Assembly (NCBI GenBank): GCA_021234155.1
Contig: JAJEKV010000163.1
Span: 336,777 to 400,776 of the forward strand
Origin: Isoetes taiwanensis
Taxonomy: Eukaryota; Streptophyta; Lycopodiopsida; Isoetales; Isoetaceae
Direction: 5' to 3'
DNA: 64,000 nt
Shown here: one piece after another, positions 12,801 to 23,377 of the stretch
How positions within the stretch are numbered: the first letter of the stretch is position 1
How the letters are laid out: each line of letters begins with the position of its first letter
Made by a program: the position numbers and the translations under genes
The notes under the pieces: generated by a model
Told to the model about the DNA's origin: nothing
The model's database searches: none
Seen by the model: only the letters and a program-made list of their open reading frames with translations

Positions 12801-15800
12801 AGGAAGGGAGCTTATAATTAGGGAGGGAGCTTAAGGAGACTATATCTCGATGTTGCATCATTCTTGTGATGCGGTCGAGATTTGATCATCTTGTGCTTGA
12901 AATTATTAGGAGGTATTAGACATGGTGACTTGGCATCCTGTACTAATTCACCACATTAAACATATGTGCTGCCATGTATAATAGGTGAGGTATTTCCTGA
13001 CATGTCAAACAATACACAAGTAGCCGATGACTAGGCCTCAATTTCTTGGGAGGTTCAGAAACAGGAGTGGACTCTTCAACAATTGAACCATTACTTGCTG
13101 CAACTGGAGAGCTGAGTGTAAAGAATAGGATTTTCTTGCGGGAATGTTGTTTTAGAGGGCTCTGAAGCATGTGGCCTCACATTTTTTGTGGGAAGAAATT
13201 ATTCAATCTGCTTTGTTTTCTGAAATTCATGGAGTCTTTTCTTCAGCAAACAAATTTGCTTGGGTCCACTAGAATCTTATGGCAAATCTGCTAGGATTCA
13301 GTTTTAAGGATCTGCCCATGTTCTTGAGAAAGCTGAAATCCCCAATTTATACAAAGATGCTGGTGTCAGTAAGGGAAACAATTTGTGTTTAACTTGGGTG
13401 TGGGCAGCAATTATTGCAAAGGAGGTAAGACTGGATAATTGCAAGGATCTGTACAAGATACGGGATCTGTGCTGCCAGTGTTGACTTGGAATTTTATGCC
13501 TGCTTTGAAAGGTCTGTAATATTATGTCTGCATTGTCCCTCACATAGGCATGACATTATACTCAAAAAGTTGCAGCAGACGCTGCTCTGAAACACTTAAA
13601 ACTGATCTGCAAAATGGACAGCAGCTCTTGATCCATAATCCACTTAGCCTGCTGCAAGAAACTACTTTGGCTTAATGCACTCATAATGAGACAAATTAGC
13701 GCTGGTTTTCCACCTAGAAGATGACATTCATTTGTTGTTAGACATTTTGCATCCTTAGAATCTTAGGTTGAGTGGAATCCCTGCCTACAGTCAGTTCCTC
13801 CATTTTGGCTTATAGTTTGTCTTTTTAGAATACAGTACATTTGCATTCGCAGTTAAGTTAAGATTTGATTTTTATGGAATTTATGTTGCAGTGCTAGATA
13901 AGGTGGCTATGGTTAAGGATTTAGATAATTATAAGTTCCAACTTTTGTAGCCACTAGAAGTTAAAGATCAGTTTATAATATGCTCGTAGATTTTTATGCC
14001 CTTGGGCTAACAAGTTAACTAGACATGTTTGGACGTATTTAGTAAGTTACGTTGAGAGAAATTTTTAACAAGTGTGACTGAATTTTCATTAAGTTAGACT
14101 TACTGAACAAACTTTGATGTGGACTTGAGTTAACTAAACTTAACAGCTGAGCAGATTAATTAGCCTTCTTACTCTTGTTAAAAGCTAAAAATGTCCATTT
14201 TACAAAGGATGTGCCCTGTTCAATATAAGATTAATTTGCTAAATGTAGCAGTTTGTAAAGAGATGTTTTCTAATCCCAGGATTAAAGGTCAATTTGCTGA
14301 GGTTAGCATTTTGCTACTCAATCCCCTTTTCAAGAGGCAAAGCATGTCTTCCTGGGAGAGATTTCTGATTTCTTGACTGTGATGATTCTTTGGCCTATTG
14401 CACATGGACATTGGAATGAAGATGGTATTTATTCTTTAGATGCTTGTCCTACTCAATCGTCTTTTCAAAATTGTCATGCGATGGCCCAGCACCAGTGCCA
14501 AATATAAGTGCTTGCTGTGGTTAGACAAAGGTTCATCACAAAAATGTCCATCACAGAAGTGCAAAAACTGAACTTAGGTTAAGGCTTTGAGAGCTGATAA
14601 TGGCAACGATAAAATTAGTGAAACCGAGAGGCATAAGAAGGGGGCTGACTGTGCCTTATGTTTATGCACAGAATGAAAGCAGAAAGAAAGCCCAGTAAAA
14701 CTTAATAAGCTCGCCTCTTAGGGCTGTGATTGCATTTACTTTGTGATGGGTGAAATATTTGCCAATGGGCTACAAGTCTGCATCCTTTAATGTGGATTTT
14801 GAGGAATAAATATACATGTAGCAGTTACACCAAGTAAGGAAGCTAAGCTGAAAATGGGTAAAAGCAAGCACTCGGCTGTACATGTTCAAGCACTGATCCA
14901 GACTCGTATTATAAGCATGAGGATGGGAACATCTGTGTTATTGCCCATTATGGTTAGTGCTGACGATAGCGCAGACTTGTTGTAGCTGATGCAAGATTCT
15001 TTAAAGGATCATTGACTTACGGCTACTGCATTGCGTGAAGGTTTGGTAGCAGTTATTTGGCACAGCAAAAGTAGTCATCAATGCTTGCTTCTGATGAAGC
15101 TGATTCAGATCCTCACTTTTTAGGCAATTTGTTTGGGCACAACAATCAGGCCTGATATTGCTTATGTTGGCATACTATCGAGATTCATGCATCATCCTAA
15201 GGTTTCTCATTGAAGAGCTGCCAACTGGTTCTTCAGTATATACACATGAAATATAATCTCAATCTTTTGCAACTTTAAGTTGCTAGATAGCGCTAATGTA
15301 ATTTGTGAGTTTTGACTTCTTTGCAACCCATTCCAGTTTTGTAAACTTATTACTAATCAAACTATTTATACCAATACATAAGAACTAAAAGTAAACCATA
15401 TGCAATGCCATCTCTAAGGTGACTGAAAACACGCCTGACTAAATGGGCCACTAGCTTCATGTACAGCTTGAAAAAGCCATCTGTCACTTGCTGTTCAGTT
15501 ACACAAGTCTATTTGTGTTAAACATTAGACATATACGTATTAGGATGACTAGATACGTAACAGTATACGTATTTCATATGTACTGTAGACATAGGCGTAT
15601 ATAAGCCTTGATCTCAGGTATTATCGGACATCGAGTGTGTGAGCTTGAGGGAGAGTTTGGCCGGAAGGCACTCTGTCTTGTCTTTCTTAGTTTTACCTTG
15701 TATCTTCTTCATATACTGGAATATATTCATCGATCCAGACGGTTTTTCATGGTATCAGAGCGAGGCTATTTTCCAAATGAAGTGAGTGCAAGATGATTGA

Positions 15801-18800
15801 AGCGCAATCCCTGATTAAATGAATTAAAAATCAGGACGATCTGTTGGAGGATTCTACAAAGATTGAAGGTGAGATTTGAAATTTTTTTTCGCCAGTTTGC
15901 TGAAATTGTGCGGATTTGCTGAAATTGTGCGGATTTACTCGGTTTTGATAAATCTGTGTCGGATTTGCGACTATTCTGTTGGATTTGTCTCTATTTGCGC
16001 TAGATCTGTTGATCTAGTGTTGAAGTTATTTCTGTCATTCCTGACCAAGATCTGGTCGTCATTATGGCTGTATCACAAGACCCCTGGAAATATTTCCAGC
16101 ACCCTGTTCTAGATGAGAAAAATTACTTCACCTGGCGTGAAGCATTCAAGACAAATCTCAACCTCAGAGATTTGAGTCCGGTTCTTGATCCAAAATGGTC
16201 TCCCACAACTCCAGAAGAGGAGAAGAGTGATTTTTATGCATTGAATCATCTCAGAGCCTGTATTTGTACAGACTTCTTAATGGACATAAAAGACTTCACT
16301 GATTTTAAGTCTGCTTTTCAATTTCTTCACAAGAAGTGTGTCATTAAAGGAGAAGGACAGCAGCTGATTGTTCAGACAAATTTAGACCAACTCAGGCTTG
16401 TGGATTGTGCCAATATGGTAGAGTATCTCAAGAAATTGAAGATGCTATATGAAGAATACAGAGCAGCTGGTGGGGAGATGAAAGATTCTCGGTTGATACT
16501 CTATGCTCTAAATGGTTTGCCAGATGAGTATAGACACATTGTCAAATTCTATAAGTTGCAGCATGATCTGAAGGTTGATCTTGCACATCTGCAACAACAA
16601 CTCTTAGAAGAGGAGAGAGAACTTAAGCGGTCTGCTGATACTGAAAAAGCACATTATTCCAACACCAAAGGTACCTCTTCTCCATCAGTCAAGTCATCTG
16701 AGTCTTCTTCAACTTCGAGAACCTTTCTCGTGTTGGTATTGTAACAAGAAAGGACATATGAAACACCAGTGTAGAAAAATGCAAAGAGATCTTGCTAAAT
16801 ATGGTTCATCAAGTCATCTGAATCTAAAGACAAAAGTTCTGGTAAAGTTGAAGAAATGAGTGCTCAAGTTTCTCAAATTTCTGTGGAAGACCTTGAAGAA
16901 CAGTTTCTGGCACTTGCAGCCAGTCATCTTGATCAAGAGGAGGTTTGGCTGATTGATTCAGGGGCTACTAAACATTTGGCAGGAAATCAAAGTGTATTTT
17001 CAACTCTGCAACAACACAATTCCACCATTGTCAAAATGGCTGATGGGAACTTGAGCAGATCTCAAGGAAAGGGCACAGTACAAATTGAATTAGAGCATGC
17101 TGCTACTTTACAATTAAAGGATGTTCTATTGGTACCAGGTCTGCTGGTTAATCTTCTCAGTGTTAGTCAATTTGATAAACAATTAGGGTTTTCTGTACTA
17201 TTTGTTGGAGGCTTAGTACACATCTTCAGAAAGAACCCTTTGCACTTTGTGGACATTGATAAGCTTCAACCTGTAAGCGCAAGGAAGATTAACTCCAGAA
17301 GGCTTGTATGTTCTTCACACAAGGAAGTCTTCAAACATTCCTTCAATCAAGTTTCTTTTGCAGCCAGCTCTTCACCCATTCCTGAAGTTCTTTGGCATGA
17401 CAGGTATGGTCATGTGAATATTCCTGCTCTAGTAATAGCATCAAGGTTAGGGATGGTCAAGGGTTTACCTCTTCTTAAAGATTATCATCATCATTGTCAT
17501 GCTTGCAGACTTGGCAAGCAAATTCAAGCCCCTTATCCTCAGCATGCCACATTTGAGCTACCACTCCTCTCGAGCTTATTCACACTGACATTTGTCATCT
17601 GCCTATTTCATCCTTAGGGGGAAGCAGGTATTTCATTCTGTTTGTGGATGATTTCAGCAGATTTACATGGCTCTATACACTCAAATTTAAGTCTCAAGCA
17701 CTTTCTGTTTTTAAAACTTTCAGTGCCTTAGTTGAGAATCAATTCTCCACTTCCATCAAAGCTCTCGGTCTGATAGCGCCAAGGAGCTTATATCTTCAGA
17801 ATTTTCAGAGTACCTTCAGCTGAAAGGCATTCATAGGCAACACATTGTCCCATATGCACATTCCCAAAATGGGGTTGCTGGCGCAAGCACAGAACTTTGT
17901 TAGACCTTGCAAGGAGCATGTTAAAACATAAGGATTTACCAGCAAACTTCTGGGCAGAGGCTGTTCTTACAGCCTGTTATCTCTCAAACAGGGCACCTAC
18001 CAAGTCTCTGAACTTGAAGACTCCATTTGAAGCTCTATATAATGTCAAACCTGATATTTCTCATCTCAGGGTATTTGGATGTGTTGGGTATGCTACTTAC
18101 CCAAGGGAAATTCTGCAAAAGCATGGAAAACTTTCTGATAGGGCACTCAAAGTCATCTTTGTGGGTTACACACCAAATATGAAGGCATGGCTGTTATGAT
18201 CCGGTTAGTCAAAAGATCTTTGCTTCTCGAAGCATGCATTTTGTGAAGATGATAAATATGATTTTTCTGAGTCTATGACACCAGTTGATTATGACAAACT
18301 AATCATTAACCTTGAAGATATTGACCATTCTGAACATTCTCCATCGGTTTCCCCTTCTATATCTCAGTCTACTCAGTCCATTTCACCCCAGCCTATTCCT
18401 ATGCCATTCTTTGACTCTACAGATCCTGTTCTACCCTCAACTTCTACATCTGTTCCTACTTCTTCCAATCCCTATGCTGAGTATGAGCCTCTAGACTATC
18501 CACCTGAACCTATTGATACCTCCACTCCACCACCTCTCACCATTCTAGAATTAAATGAAGCTGATGAACTCCAGTACACCCAACCAGCTATTTCTCATGA
18601 TGTTTCCTACTGTGATTTTGCTCTCATGACCAAAGTTTTTGCATGATCGAGATCCTATCTACTACAATCAGGCAGCTAAACACTCTCATTGGATTCGGGC
18701 AATGGAAGAAGAGTTGGAAGCCATGGACAAACAGGTCACTTGGACATTGGTTCCTAAACCATCAGGGCATAATATCATTGGGGCAAAATGGCTGTTTAGA

Positions 18801-21025
18801 ACAAAATATAGAGCAGATGGGACAGTAAACAGATACAAGGCCAGGTTGGTTGCCAAAGGTTATACTCAACAAGAAGGATTTGACTACAATGAAGTCTTCT
18901 CCCCAGTTGTTAGGCTTGACACTTTGAGAGCAGTTCTTGCTTTGGCTGCCCAAAATTCTTGGCCAGTTCACCACTTTGATTTCAAGTCAGCATTCTTAAA
19001 TGGAGATCTTGAGGAAGAATTGTATATGCAGCAGCCTCCAGGTTTTGTCAGTAAGGAGCATCCAGATTATGTATGCAAACTCCACAAAAGCATTTATGGA
19101 CTAAAGCAAGCTCCACGTTGCTGGAACCACAAGATAAATGGATATCTAGAAAATTTAGGGTTCCTCAGGTCTAGGGCTGATCCTAGCCTCTACTATCAGC
19201 TTCATGGTTCGCAGGTTGCCATCATTCTTTTATATGTAGATGACACGGTCATGACAGGTGATGCTATGGATCTTATTCAGCACAAAAACTTCTATTTTCA
19301 GAGATTTCGATATTACAGATTTAGGGTTGATGCACTACTGTTTAGGCCTTGAGGTATGGCAGACAAACAAAGGAATTTACTTGACACAACAAAAATATGC
19401 TAAAGAACTCCTAGACAGGTTCAACATGGCAGATTCAAATTCCACAGCAGTTCCCTGGAATCCAGGTCAGAAATTCAATTTCAATCTGAAGACAATGACA
19501 CAGATGCCACTTCATACAGGCAGTTAGTGGGGGCTCTCTTATATCTCACTATCACACGTCCTGATCTAGTCTATGCAGTTGGAGTTTTAACTAGATTCAT
19601 GGCTCATCCCAAGGAATCCCATTGGAAGGGCCAAAGCAAGTGTTAAGGTACATCAATGGCACATACAAAGAAGGACTTTTTATGGCAGAATTTCTAAGCC
19701 CCATCTAAAGATCTACTCTGATTCAGATCTGGCCTCCACTGATCTGATTAATAGAAAGTCATTAACAGGTTATATTTCCTTCTTTGGCAACAGTGCTATT
19801 ACCTGGAGCTCCAAGTCCCAAAGCACAGTAAGTGTCAGTACAACAGAGGCTGAACTAAAAGCTCTTACTGATACCACACAGGAACTTAAGTGGCTCATTC
19901 ACTTGTATGAGGATCTTGGTGTCAACATCAAACCAGCAACACTATTCTGTGATAACAGTGGGGCTATATCACATGTAAAAGACTTCAAGATGCACTTACA
20001 GATCAAACATCTAGATATCAAGCTCTGCTTCATCAGGGAACAATTACAGCTTGGTTATATTTCTATTCAGCACTGTTCTACTAAGAATCAGCTTGCAGAT
20101 GGTTTCACTAAACCACTCTCTGGTCGAGCATTTAAGCAGATGAAAAGTTTTTTAAACTTACAGATCTTTGATCCTCAAGGGGGATAATTTTTAAAGGGGG
20201 ATCTAGTCATCCAAGGGGGATGTTAAACATTAGACATATACGTATTAGGATGACTAGATACGTAACAGTATACGTATTTCATATGTACTGTAGACATAGG
20301 CGTATATAAGCCTTGATCTCAGGTATTATCGGACATCGAGTGTGTGAGCTTGAGGGAGAGTTTGGCCGGAAGGCACTCTGTCTTGTCTTTCTTAGTTTTA
20401 CCTTGTATCTTCTTCATATACTGGAATATATTCATCGATCCAGACGGTTTTCAATTTGTTCCCCCTAACATAACAGACTAAATGCTACATATTTGGTGAC
20501 TGGGTGCCTGTGCATGCAGCATAGCAATATTCTCACATGGAAGCTCATGAAGCTAAGTTGTTTCTTCTGAGCCTATGAAGCCCAGAATTCTATGTAGAAT
20601 CATAAAACACCATTTTAGTTTTAAAATCCCAGGTTTGCTCCAAAACAAGCATTCTTCACTCAAAGTATTACATTAAGGGACATTTTGTGCCCGGAAATTT
20701 TATAGACTGCTATTGAATGGTAAATCAATCATGATACATTGATGTATTGGAAGATCCATCAGTTTGAATTCACGATGTATTGGAAGGTCCATCAGTTTGA
20801 ATTCACGATGTATTGGAAGATCCATCAGTTTGAATTCGCACTACATTGCTTGCCTAATATGTTTGCACCTTTTTGCAGTTTAAACAAGCATCAAGGTGGG
20901 GAACAGGCTACATTCCAATTGCCGAATATGGAGGTGAGTTTGCTAAGGCATCAACAATTTGGAAGGGTCGAAAGCCTGTGAAGTTATTGTACAATGGAAG
21001 CAATCATTATGATTTGTTGATTTAA
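9852..21025 (+). CDS. OTU-domain cysteine protease (deubiquitinase), seven coding exons
   Basis: Spliced model: 9852-10024, 10072-10165, 10229-10292, 10371-10476, 10649-10703, 10787-10840, 20879-21025. Together these are 693 nt, 230 residues plus stop, with every exon phase agreeing. The OTU core is complete: VHKVMGDGRCMFRAL gives the catalytic Asp (81) and nucleophile Cys (84), FWGGEAELLVLSR lies at residues 156-168, and SNHYDLLI at the C terminus gives the catalytic His (225). The family removes ubiquitin from proteins. Arrangement and wording match plant OTU3/OTU4-type enzymes. Splice sites are GT-AG except intron 4, which is GC-AG (AG|GCAAGT). Intron 6 is 10,038 bp and holds a LINE relic, a copia relic and a full copia element. 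The first exon is the least certain: an in-frame TAA precedes the ATG, but an acceptor-like AG at 9813-9814 suggests an upstream, perhaps non-coding, exon. No frameshift or stop is seen. An N-terminal targeting peptide is not obvious. Confidence 0.88.
10477..10648 (+). other. GC-AG intron 4 of the OTU gene
   Basis: The donor reads AG|GCAAGT and the acceptor ATGACAG|AT. Joining AG to A rebuilds an Arg codon and gives SLKRYCKRI, the expected OTU sequence. GC donors of this kind are the known minor variant of U2 introns. The GT alternative one codon later would change the phase. Confidence 0.8.
11925..12675 (+). mobile_element. LINE copy 4, decayed 3' part, inside the OTU intron
   Basis: Plus strand. 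Recognisable pieces are WKRIENIQKKFLRTE (about 11939-11985), which aligns with WKRVENIQKKFL of LINE copy 1, then FEDEAHLIL (about 12335-12375), equivalent to the EDEAHVLLF motif of copy 2. At 12620-12670 is the same 3' end as copies 1-3 (GTCTTCTAGACCTGATGGTC then an AAATAAA tail). Many stops are present. It is the only member of the family here in plus orientation. Confidence 0.75.
12676..13899. other. Unassigned intronic sequence
   Basis: Within the OTU last intron. No coding or repeat structure recognised. Confidence 0.5.
13900..14165 (+). repeat. TTAACT-rich dispersed repeat, copy 1
   Basis: AT-rich stretch with repeated AAGTTAACT/GTTAAC words. The segment TTTTTATGCCCTTGGGCTAAC...TTAACTAGACATGT (about 13990-14025) recurs in diverged form and the same orientation at about 45795-45835, so it is an interspersed repeat rather than simple sequence. 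Confidence 0.6.
14166..15119. other. Unassigned intronic sequence
   Basis: Within the OTU last intron. No motif recognised. It may include decayed copia sequence upstream of the relic at 15120. Confidence 0.45.
15120..15270 (+). pseudogene. Copia RNase H-proximal relic
   Basis: Plus strand. TIRPDIAYVGILSRFMHHPK followed by VSH and, after a frame change, RAAxWF-IHMKYNL. This is the conserved segment between RT and RNase H in Ty1/copia polyproteins (TRPDIA...SRFM...HW.AAKR.LRYI). It is isolated and much older than the complete copia element 250 bp downstream, whose own equivalent lies near 19555-19680. Confidence 0.7.
15516..15749 (+). repeat. 5' LTR of copia element 1 (234 bp)
   Basis: TG...CA ends. 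U3 holds three TACGTA palindromes (15534, 15554, 15566) upstream of a TATATAA box at 15598-15604. These are likely promoter elements of the retrotransposon. Confidence 0.95.
15598..15604 (+). promoter_or_regulatory. TATA box in copia 1 LTR
   Basis: TATATAA preceded within 65 bp by three TACGTA palindromes. The same arrangement is in the 3' LTR, which could drive transcripts into the last OTU exon. Confidence 0.6.
15750..15761 (+). other. Primer-binding site, initiator tRNA-Met
   Basis: TGGTATCAGAGC, complementary to the 3' end of plant initiator tRNA-Met, begins immediately after the LTR. Confidence 0.92.
16064..16772 (+). pseudogene. Copia 1 gag with CCHC knuckle
   Basis: Starts at ATG 16064 and is open for 226 codons. 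It has the UBN2/retrotran-gag pattern (DEKNYFTWREAFKTNL, FLMDIKDFTDFKSAFQFL, LYALNGLPDEYR). One missing base near 16725 shifts the frame. The zinc knuckle CWYCNKKGHMKHQC (Cys-x2-Cys-x4-His-x4-Cys, 16731-16772) follows in the other frame. Gag forms the virus-like particle and binds RNA. Confidence 0.85.
16856..17617 (+). pseudogene. Copia 1 protease and GAG-pre-integrase segment
   Basis: 253 codons. VWLIDSGATKHLAG contains the intact aspartic protease DSGA triad. The segment LKDVLLVPGLLVNLLSVSQF is typical of the protease end. LWHDRYGHVNIPAL with CHACRLGKQ is the His/Cys integrase zinc domain. A missing base near 17560 takes it out of frame before the integrase core. Confidence 0.88.
17618..18199 (+). 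pseudogene. Copia 1 integrase core
   Basis: LFVDDFSRFTWLYTLKFKS (first catalytic Asp, about 17640-17695), RSDSAKELIS (second Asp region, about 17768-17800), then NGVAERKHRT (catalytic Glu, with one missing A near 17881). It is followed by the open segment 17897-18199 (ARSMLKHKDLPANFWAEAV, RVFGCVGYATYPRE). At least two single-base deletions disrupt the core. Confidence 0.82.
18639..19527 (+). pseudogene. Copia 1 reverse transcriptase
   Basis: MEEELEAMDKQVTWTLVPKP, AKWLFRTKYRADGTVNRYKA, LVAKGYTQQEGFDYNEVFSP, HHFDFKSAFLNGDLEEELYM and YGLKQAPRCW are all present. The catalytic box LLYVDDTVMTG lies at about 19227-19259 (YVDD codons 19233-19244). The frame changes near 19290 and continues through DFDITDLGLMHYCLGLEV. 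All RT motifs are present, so the catalytic chemistry would be intact in a repaired frame. Confidence 0.88.
19540..20187 (+). pseudogene. Copia 1 RNase H and C terminus
   Basis: TRPDLVYAVGVLTRFMAHPK (about 19557), SDLASTDLINRKSLTGY, SVSTTEAELKALT, LFCDNSGAISHVKDFKMH, IKHLDIKLCFIREQL and LADGFTKPLSGRAF mark the RNase H domain. The last 94 codons (19903-20187) are open up to the purine tract. Confidence 0.87.
20176..20220 (+). other. Polypurine tract region of copia 1
   Basis: Three related G-rich runs, CAAGGGGGAT, TTAAAGGGGGA and CCAAGGGGGA. The last ends exactly at the 3' LTR and is the likely plus-strand primer. Confidence 0.85.
20221..20453 (+). repeat. 3' LTR of copia element 1 (233 bp)
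   Basis: Identical by eye to the 5' LTR apart from one fewer T in the terminal T run. Confidence 0.95.
20741..20839 (+). repeat. 33-bp unit repeated three times next to an acceptor site
   Basis: Three head-to-tail units (20741-20773, 20774-20806, 20807-20839) with only one or two differences. They end 39 bp before the last OTU exon (acceptor AG 20877-20878). The unit begins GATGTATTGGAAG. Confidence 0.95.
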
Positions 21026-21454
21026 ACCTATGCAATTTTATGATGTCTGCATTCTCGTGATTGTCATGTAATGCACGTTACCAAGTTTTCGACATAAGCC
21101 TACGGAACGGCATTTTTTCAAAAGGGTCACCATCAAACATCAAATCATTACCTATTTTCCTAGTTTTGTCCTGAGATGATTTTGGCTCTCCCTTTGCCTT
21201 TAAATAGGAATCATTGGCTTGTCCTCTGCTTTGCTTCGGATACAAAAAGCAAAATAACCAAACAAAAATGGGAAGTTCAATGAAACTATAAACCTGGATG
21301 ATCAGTCTTGTGACTTATGCATCAGGATATTTTGATAGAGAAAGTGAAGCGCTAGTTATATTTGAAACTATTGCACGTGGCTGGATAGATAAATAGCTGG
21401 ATTTAAATGGGAGGTGGTGGCGTTTAGGAAGACTCACGGAGAGGTGCCAATTAG
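21026..21454 (+). other. Probable 3' UTR and downstream flank of OTU gene
   Basis: Between the OTU stop and the target duplication of copia element 2. No other gene seen. No clear AATAAA polyadenylation signal stands out. Confidence 0.5.
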
Positions 21455-21460
21455 TGATTA

Positions 21461-21803
21461 TGATAAAAGATAATAGCAAGAATCAAATCTGTTTACCTCT
21501 CAATCCGACAGCCCAAGCATCGGTTGAAGCAATAATAAATCGCCTCTGCAACCTTTCCTTGATGCAGCAGTCAGCTCTGTGCCCAGGCCGATTCACGTCC
21601 AGCTTCCTTTCTCCAATTTGCAATCTTCCCTGCACGTTTACTTCTGCACGGATCGCCCGTTCTTATTTCTGTTCAATCCATCCTTCAGTCTTCTCTGCAG
21701 TCGGTTGGGTAATCTCCCCTTCAATCTGGACAGTCCACCTGCTTTGCATCTGGACTGACACCTGTCCAGGCTGACCAAGAGTATTCTACCGTGTTCTCCA
21801 ACA
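21461..21803 (-). repeat. 3' LTR of copia element 2
   Basis: 343 bp. Preceded on the minus strand by the purine tract GAGGGGGAGA (complement at 21804-21813). Confidence 0.93.
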
Positions 21804-21811
21804 TCTCCCCC

Positions 21812-22406
21812 TCAGCCTGTACACTCAAAAATCCCTACTTGCCTTTTAGCCAACCCCAGCTTGGGTTCTGCTAGCACTTTCGTAAGCATATCTGCCTGTT
21901 GCGCATTTGCGCGAATATGTTTTACTTCTATTTCTCCTTTCTCAACTTTGTCCCTTATGAAATGGTGATGGATCTCTATGTGCTTTGTCCTAGAGTGGCA
22001 AGCAGGATTCTTACACATTGCTACTCCACTTTTATTATCACAATAAAGCAACGATTGCCTTTTCATTCGTGTGACCAAGTTCGCTGAGCATTCTCCTCAG
22101 CCATATGATCTCTGATGCTGCTAGCGAGACTGCCACATATTCTGCTTCTGCGCTTGACTTGGCTACACATTCCTGTTTTTTGCTTGCCCAAGCTATGGGT
22201 GTGTTACCAATTTTGCAGACATACCCAGATGTAGATTTTCTGTCATCTACATTGCCTCTCCAATCAGCATCTGCATATCCTATCAACTCATATTTGTCAC
22301 CCTGTGTGAACCGGATGTCGTGACTAATTGTTCCCTTCAAATATCTCAATGCTCGTTTGGCAGCTATCCAATGCTGCACACCCGGATTATTATTGTATCT
22401 GCTCAA
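21812..22406 (-). pseudogene. Copia 2 RNase H
   Basis: VQHWIAAKRALRYLKGTI, YADADWRGNVDDRKSTSGY, SAEAEYVAVSLAASEIIWL (about 22106-22360), then LLYCDNKSGVAMCKNP and RTKHIEIHHHFIRDKVEKG with QQADMLTKVL to 21812. A single frame change lies near 22060. Confidence 0.88.
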
Positions 22407-22506
22407 TAAATTGACTGCATGTGATATCTGGTCTCGTACAATTCGCGGCGTAAAGCATACTACCTATCAACTCACGATAGGGTTTTTTTTCTCATTTCTT
22501 TAACTT

Positions 22507-23377
22507 CTAGTGCAGATCTTGGACACATTTTACTGCTGATTTTGTACCTGGCACAATAGGGGTTTTGGCGGGATTGCATTTTTGCATTCCAAGTTTATCT
22601 AGCATCTTCTTGATATACTGCTCCTGTGTCAAATACAACTTCCCCTTTAGCCTATTTCTTTTGACTTCCATTCCCAATAACTTTTTGAGCTCTCCTACTT
22701 CTATCATCTGAAGCGACTCTTTAACAACATCTTGCACTTGCCTATCCATTCCTTGTCGTTACTCACAATGATGCAATCATCTACGTATAGTGCCATAATC
22801 AGGCATTTGTGCATTTGTTCCCTTCTCTCCACATGTACAAATTACCTTCAGTTTTGAGTTTAATAAGCCCAATGGATATGAGAAATCTATTCATACACAA
22901 ATACCATTGCCTCTATGCTTGTGTCAAGCCGTAAATTGCCTTTTTTAACTTGCATACCATGTTTGCACCTTTTTCATACCCCTTCGGCTATTCCATATAT
23001 ATTTCCTCTTCCAAGTCGCCATTTAGGAATGCAGTTTTGACATCCATGTGTTCTATATCCATATTCCTCTGAAAGGCAAGCGCCAACAATGCCCTTACAC
23101 TAGTCAGCTTCACAATGGGTGAAAAAGTGCCTTTGTAATCAACTCCAGGTTCCTACGTGTATCCCTTTGCAACCAACCGAGCTTTGTACCTCTCTACAGA
23201 TCCATCAGCATTCCTTTTAATTTTGAACAACCACTTGCTTCCCACTACATTTTCATCCTTTGGCCTGGTCACTAACTCATACGTCCCAGTTTGTTTGAAA
23301 GAGTTCAACTCTCCTTCCATTGCTTCCTTCCATCTTGCTGCATCAGATCCTGCTATGCCCTGCTTCATACGCTGCAT
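22507..23377 (-). pseudogene. Copia 2 reverse transcriptase
   Basis: EAMEGELNSFKQTGTYELV and VGSKWLFKIKRNADGSVERY (23153-23377) begin the domain. A degraded middle follows, and the catalytic box ALYVDDCIIVS has its YVDD codons at 22776-22787. LKKLLGMEVKRNRLKGKLYL closes it (about 22600-22700). The catalytic Asp pair is preserved. Confidence 0.84.

Larger units (their letters stand above)
15511..20458 (+). mobile_element. Complete Ty1/copia element 1 with target duplication
   Basis: LTRs at 15516-15749 and 20221-20453 start TGTTAAAC and end TTCA. They are flanked by the 5-bp duplication ATTTG (15511-15515 and 20454-20458). A primer-binding site for initiator tRNA-Met follows the 5' LTR directly and a purine tract precedes the 3' LTR. 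The internal order gag, protease, integrase, RT, RNase H is copia. The LTRs differ by a single T in a homopolymer, so insertion is recent. Even so, the polyprotein frame is broken at about eight to nine places, mostly by single missing bases. It lies in the sense direction in the OTU intron. Confidence 0.96.
10841..20878 (+). other. 10-kb last intron of the OTU gene
   Basis: Donor GAG|GTACAA and acceptor TTTTTGCAG|TTT are both canonical and in phase 0. Joining gives YIRESE-FKQASRWGTGYIPIAEYG, the expected OTU continuation, so no exon is missing between them. About half of the intron is the intact copia element at 15516-20453, which lies in the sense orientation. Confidence 0.85.

Noticed and set aside
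20739-20981. 80-codon frame across the 33-bp repeat and last OTU exon
   Set aside because: It reads the repeat in an arbitrary frame and the OTU exon out of frame. The spliced phase-0 reading gives the conserved OTU C terminus.
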